DNA from: UBA1081 sp045636025
Lineage (GTDB): Bacteria; Bacillota; Clostridia; Oscillospirales; Acutalibacteraceae
NCBI GenBank assembly: GCA_045636025.1
Contig: JAZTWP010000029.1
Span: forward strand, 1-64,000
Length of the DNA stretch: 64,000 bases
Direction of reading: 5' to 3'
Shown here: piece after piece, positions 61,946 through 64,000 of the stretch
How the letters are laid out: each line of letters begins with the position of its first letter
Numbering within the stretch: position 1 is the first letter of the stretch
Translations under genes and position numbers: made by a program
Notes under the pieces: model-generated
Databases searched by the model: none
Told to the model about the DNA's origin: nothing
The model's input: only the letters and a program-made list of their open reading frames with translations

Positions 61946-63040
61946 ATGGAAAACAAAATTATTAAAGTCGGTGTTGTAGGTCTCGGAAGAGGTACTGCAA
62001 TTGCAAGATGTCTTAAGGGTGTGAAGAATGCAAAGCTTATTGCCTGCTGTGACCACAATCCTGTTACTCTTGAAAAAGGTTATGCAGAGCTTTCTGAAGT
62101 TCTTGAAGATAAAGATATTATCCGTTTCAGCGATTATGATGAAATGCTTAAACTTGACATTGATGCAGTTATCGTTGCAACAGAAGCAGTTTATCACGTG
62201 CCCATTGTTACAAAGGCTATGAATGCAGGTAAACATGTACTCAGCGAAATTCCTGCAGTAAACTCAATTGAAGAAGCAAAAGTTCTCAAGGAGCTTGTTA
62301 ATTCTCATCCCGACCTCATTTATATGGCGGCTGAAAACTGCTGTTACTGGGCATTTATCCAGACCTGGAGAAAAATGCAGAAAGACGGTCTCTTCGGCGA
62401 AATCGCTTATGCAGAGGCAGAGTATCTTCACGCTCTCGATCCCGATGAGTTTGCTCCCGACTACTATCCCGAAGGTCATTGGAGAACATATCAGCCTGCA
62501 ATTCATTACCTTACACACGAACTTGGTCCTCTTCTTTATGTTATGGATGACAAATGTGTCAGCGTAACCTGTCTTGAGGCAGACGTGCACTATGACCCCT
62601 ATACTCCAGAAAGAAAAGAAACAGGTGTCGCTCTTTTCAAAACTGCAAAGGGTGCTGTTATCAGACTTCTTGTTTCATTCGGTGCATACACAAGCTACGA
62701 CCACAATTACCGTATCTGCGGTACAAGAGGCACAATTGAAACAGACAGAAGATGTGTTGTTGACAATGCTCATTCACTTGCAAGTCTTTACAGCGTACCC
62801 GGCACATTCTCTGCAAATTCAAAGATAGATATCCCCGTTACAACTGCTTATGAGGGTGAAGACAACAGCGGTCACGGCGGTGCAGACGGTAAAATGGTGA
62901 AGGATTTCATTTCCTGCATTGCTGAAAACAGAAAGCCTGACCTTGACGTTGACTTCGCAATTCAGATGTCAATTCCCGGCATCATTGCTCATCAGTCAGC
63001 AGTTCAGGGCGGTATGCCTATGGAAATTCCTCAGTTCTGA
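61946..63040 (+). CDS. Gfo/Idh/MocA family oxidoreductase, without the EKP lysine
   Basis: 364 aa. Rossmann fold (VGVVGLGRGTAIARCL), later HELGPLLYVMD and the sheet domain. The usual EKP motif reads SEIPAV, so the family's catalytic Lys is replaced; a different chemistry or a non-redox role is possible. It lies 21 bp after the SIS gene and is probably the third step of the same amino-sugar route. Confidence 0.87.
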   Translation: MENKIIKVGVVGLGRGTAIARCLKGVKNAKLIACCDHNPVTLEKGYAELSEVLEDKDIIRFSDYDEMLKLDIDAVIVATEAVYHVPIVTKAMNAGKHVLSEIPAVNSIEEAKVLKELVNSHPDLIYMAAENCCYWAFIQTWRKMQKDGLFGEIAYAEAEYLHALDPDEFAPDYYPEGHWRTYQPAIHYLTHELGPLLYVMDDKCVSVTCLEADVHYDPYTPERKETGVALFKTAKGAVIRLLVSFGAYTSYDHNYRICGTRGTIETDRRCVVDNAHSLASLYSVPGTFSANSKIDIPVTTAYEGEDNSGHGGADGKMVKDFISCIAENRKPDLDVDFAIQMSIPGIIAHQSAVQGGMPMEIPQF

Positions 63041-63059
63041 TATTTTATATGAAAAAACA

Positions 63060-63092
63060 GTCGGTACATCCTGTGATGCACCGACCTTTTTT
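63060..63092. terminator. Bidirectional terminator
   Basis: GTCGGTACATC / GATGCACCGAC 11-bp stem with one mismatch and CTGT loop, T run on both strands. Confidence 0.9.
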
Positions 63093-63098
63093 TGATGT

Positions 63099-63257
63099 TT
63101 AGTTTTCTTTTCTGAATTCGTCCTTGCCCACGAAACATACCGGGCATTCGAAATCTTCGGGTAAGTCTGCGAATGCTGTGCCGGGAGCGATGTTATGCTC
63201 AGGGTCGCCTTGTGCTTCATCATAAATCCAGCCGCACATCTTGCATACATATTTCAA
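63099..63257 (-). CDS. Rubredoxin
   Basis: 52 aa from a TTG at 63257, with GAGGTG 6 bases before it (a GTG 9 bases upstream is inside the site). The four iron-binding cysteines are at 5 and 8 (YVCKMCGWIYD) and 38 and 41 (FECPVC), with the rubredoxin core GDPEHNIAPGTAFADLPEDF. A small soluble one-electron carrier; next to the flavodiiron fusion that carries its own rubredoxin. Confidence 0.95.
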   Translation of the reverse strand: MKYVCKMCGWIYDEAQGDPEHNIAPGTAFADLPEDFECPVCFVGKDEFRKEN

Positions 63258-63268
63258 GTGTGTCACCT

Positions 63269-64000
63269 CTATTTTATCGGTTCAAAATCAGCAGCACCGT
63301 GTTTGCAGAGAGGACAGATAAAATCGTCGGGGAGGTCTTCTCCGTCATATACATATCCGCAGATTTTGCACACATAACCCTTTTTACCCTCTGTCTGAGG
63401 CTTGGGTTTGACATTTGCGTGATAGTAATTATAGGTCATTGTTTCTCTGTCAGAGATAACTCTTGCCTCTGTTACAGAGCAGATGAACATTCCGTGAGTG
63501 TCAAGGTCAACATACTGCTCAACCTTGAGTGACATAAATGAGTTTATATAGCGAGGCAGGAAAGCGAGACCGTTGTCTGAGCGCAGAGGCTCACAGTTTT
63601 CAAATTTATTCACGTTTCTGCCGCTTGCAAAACCGAATGTTTCAAAAATGCTGAATGGTGCATCAACCGTAAGACAGTTGATGTTCATTTTGCCTGTCTG
63701 CTTTATAACGTGGTGGGAATAGTTATCCTTGTTTATTGTAACAGCAAGTCTGTTGGGAGTGTTTGTGACCTGAGTGACTGTGTTGACAATAAGACCGTTG
63801 TCTTTTTTGCCGTCGTTTGATGTTACAACGTAAAGACCGTAACCGATGTTGAAAAGTGCGGTAAGGTCATTTTTGTTTGCCGTTGAATCCTGCTGTGCAA
63901 GGTAATCTTTACAAAGCTCTTCTGCAAGATTGTTAAGCTGTGTCTTGCTTTCATCATTGAGCGCAGACATAATTGAAACATTGTTTTCGGCAAATGTAAG
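63269..64000 (-). CDS. Flavodiiron protein/flavin reductase/rubredoxin fusion, C-terminal part
   Basis: The frame is open to the right edge (first visible residues L-T-F-A-E-N-N-V-S-I), so the N-terminal part lies outside. About residues 1-35 here look like the end of a flavodoxin domain as in A-type flavoproteins. Next comes a flavin-reductase-like split barrel (LFNIGYGLYVVTSNDG to ETMTYNYYH), and a C-terminal rubredoxin (YVCKICGYVYDG, FICPLC). Such fusions reduce O2 or NO to protect strict anaerobes. Full-length would be about 850 aa; the diiron part is not seen. Confidence 0.85.
   Translation of the reverse strand, partial: LTFAENNVSIMSALNDESKTQLNNLAEELCKDYLAQQDSTANKNDLTALFNIGYGLYVVTSNDGKKDNGLIVNTVTQVTNTPNRLAVTINKDNYSHHVIKQTGKMNINCLTVDAPFSIFETFGFASGRNVNKFENCEPLRSDNGLAFLPRYINSFMSLKVEQYVDLDTHGMFICSVTEARVISDRETMTYNYYHANVKPKPQTEGKKGYVCKICGYVYDGEDLPDDFICPLCKHGAADFEPIK

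Overview
The window looks like a chromosomal stretch of an anaerobic, fermentative, low-GC Clostridia (Bacillota), most like the Ruminococcaceae/Oscillospiraceae of the gut. The signs are a complete Rnf complex, oxygen-sensitive [FeFe] hydrogenases, an AdhE/Rex pair, a YlmC/YmxH-type sporulation-family protein, strong AGGAGG ribosome binding sites and compact hairpin terminators. Species is not decidable by reading. There is one tRNA (Pro-GGG), no rRNA, no CRISPR array and no recognisable prophage or intact insertion sequence.

Layout. 1-1261: 3' end of a large exported-type protein. 1.5-5.5 kb: a lipoprotein with an (alpha/alpha)-toroid look, a GH5 glycosidase, a uridine-kinase-like P-loop protein and a membrane protein. 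5.6-9 kb: MurQ plus a helix-turn-helix/sugar-kinase fusion, divergent from a glycerol-1-phosphate dehydrogenase. 9-12.6 kb: a zinc-ribbon/DUF805 protein, an OFA-type MFS carrier and a geranylgeranyl-reductase-like flavoprotein. 12.6-17.6 kb: GH84 and GH36-like glycosidases, then a macro-domain fusion and a vWA protein. 17.6-19.7 kb: an acyltransferase-fold protein and a membrane protein.

19.9-37.8 kb is the energetic core, all on the minus strand. A first unit carries rnfC-D-G-E-A-B, a NusG_II protein and a Gx transporter, followed by a two-repeat lipoprotein and ApbE. RnfG is double length with two flavinylation motifs. A second unit runs rex-adhE-kinase-two thioredoxin-like ferredoxins-sensory hydrogenase (HydS)-PP2C phosphatase-group B hydrogenase, with gaps of at most 29 bp and a good Rex operator in front of rex. 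Together they suggest disposal of reducing equivalents as ethanol and H2, coupling of ferredoxin/NAD to ion motive force, and control by NADH/NAD and possibly by H2.

37.9-47.6 kb: LysR regulator, Ntn-type amidase, two dehydrogenases, SGNH hydrolase, a PD-(D/E)XK-like protein, a peptide deformylase-like protein, a TetM/EF-G-like GTPase and an FAD oxidoreductase. 47.7-50.7 kb holds two decayed genes (a GH-A clan glycosidase and an MMPL/RND-type transporter) around an ECF S component with an attenuator-like leader. 50.8-55 kb: MFS carrier, HTH-TPR regulator, rhodanese lipoprotein, DUF1835-like and GrpB-like proteins. 55-58.2 kb: tRNA-Pro with a partial 3'-end duplication, a BlaI/BlaR1-like pair with two operators, and a 201-bp MITE-like element that supplies the stop codon of a YlmC-like gene. 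58.5-64 kb: trpS, a GNAT protein, a kinase-SIS-oxidoreductase amino-sugar operon, a 52-aa rubredoxin, and the C-terminal part of a flavodiiron/flavin reductase/rubredoxin fusion that runs off the right edge.
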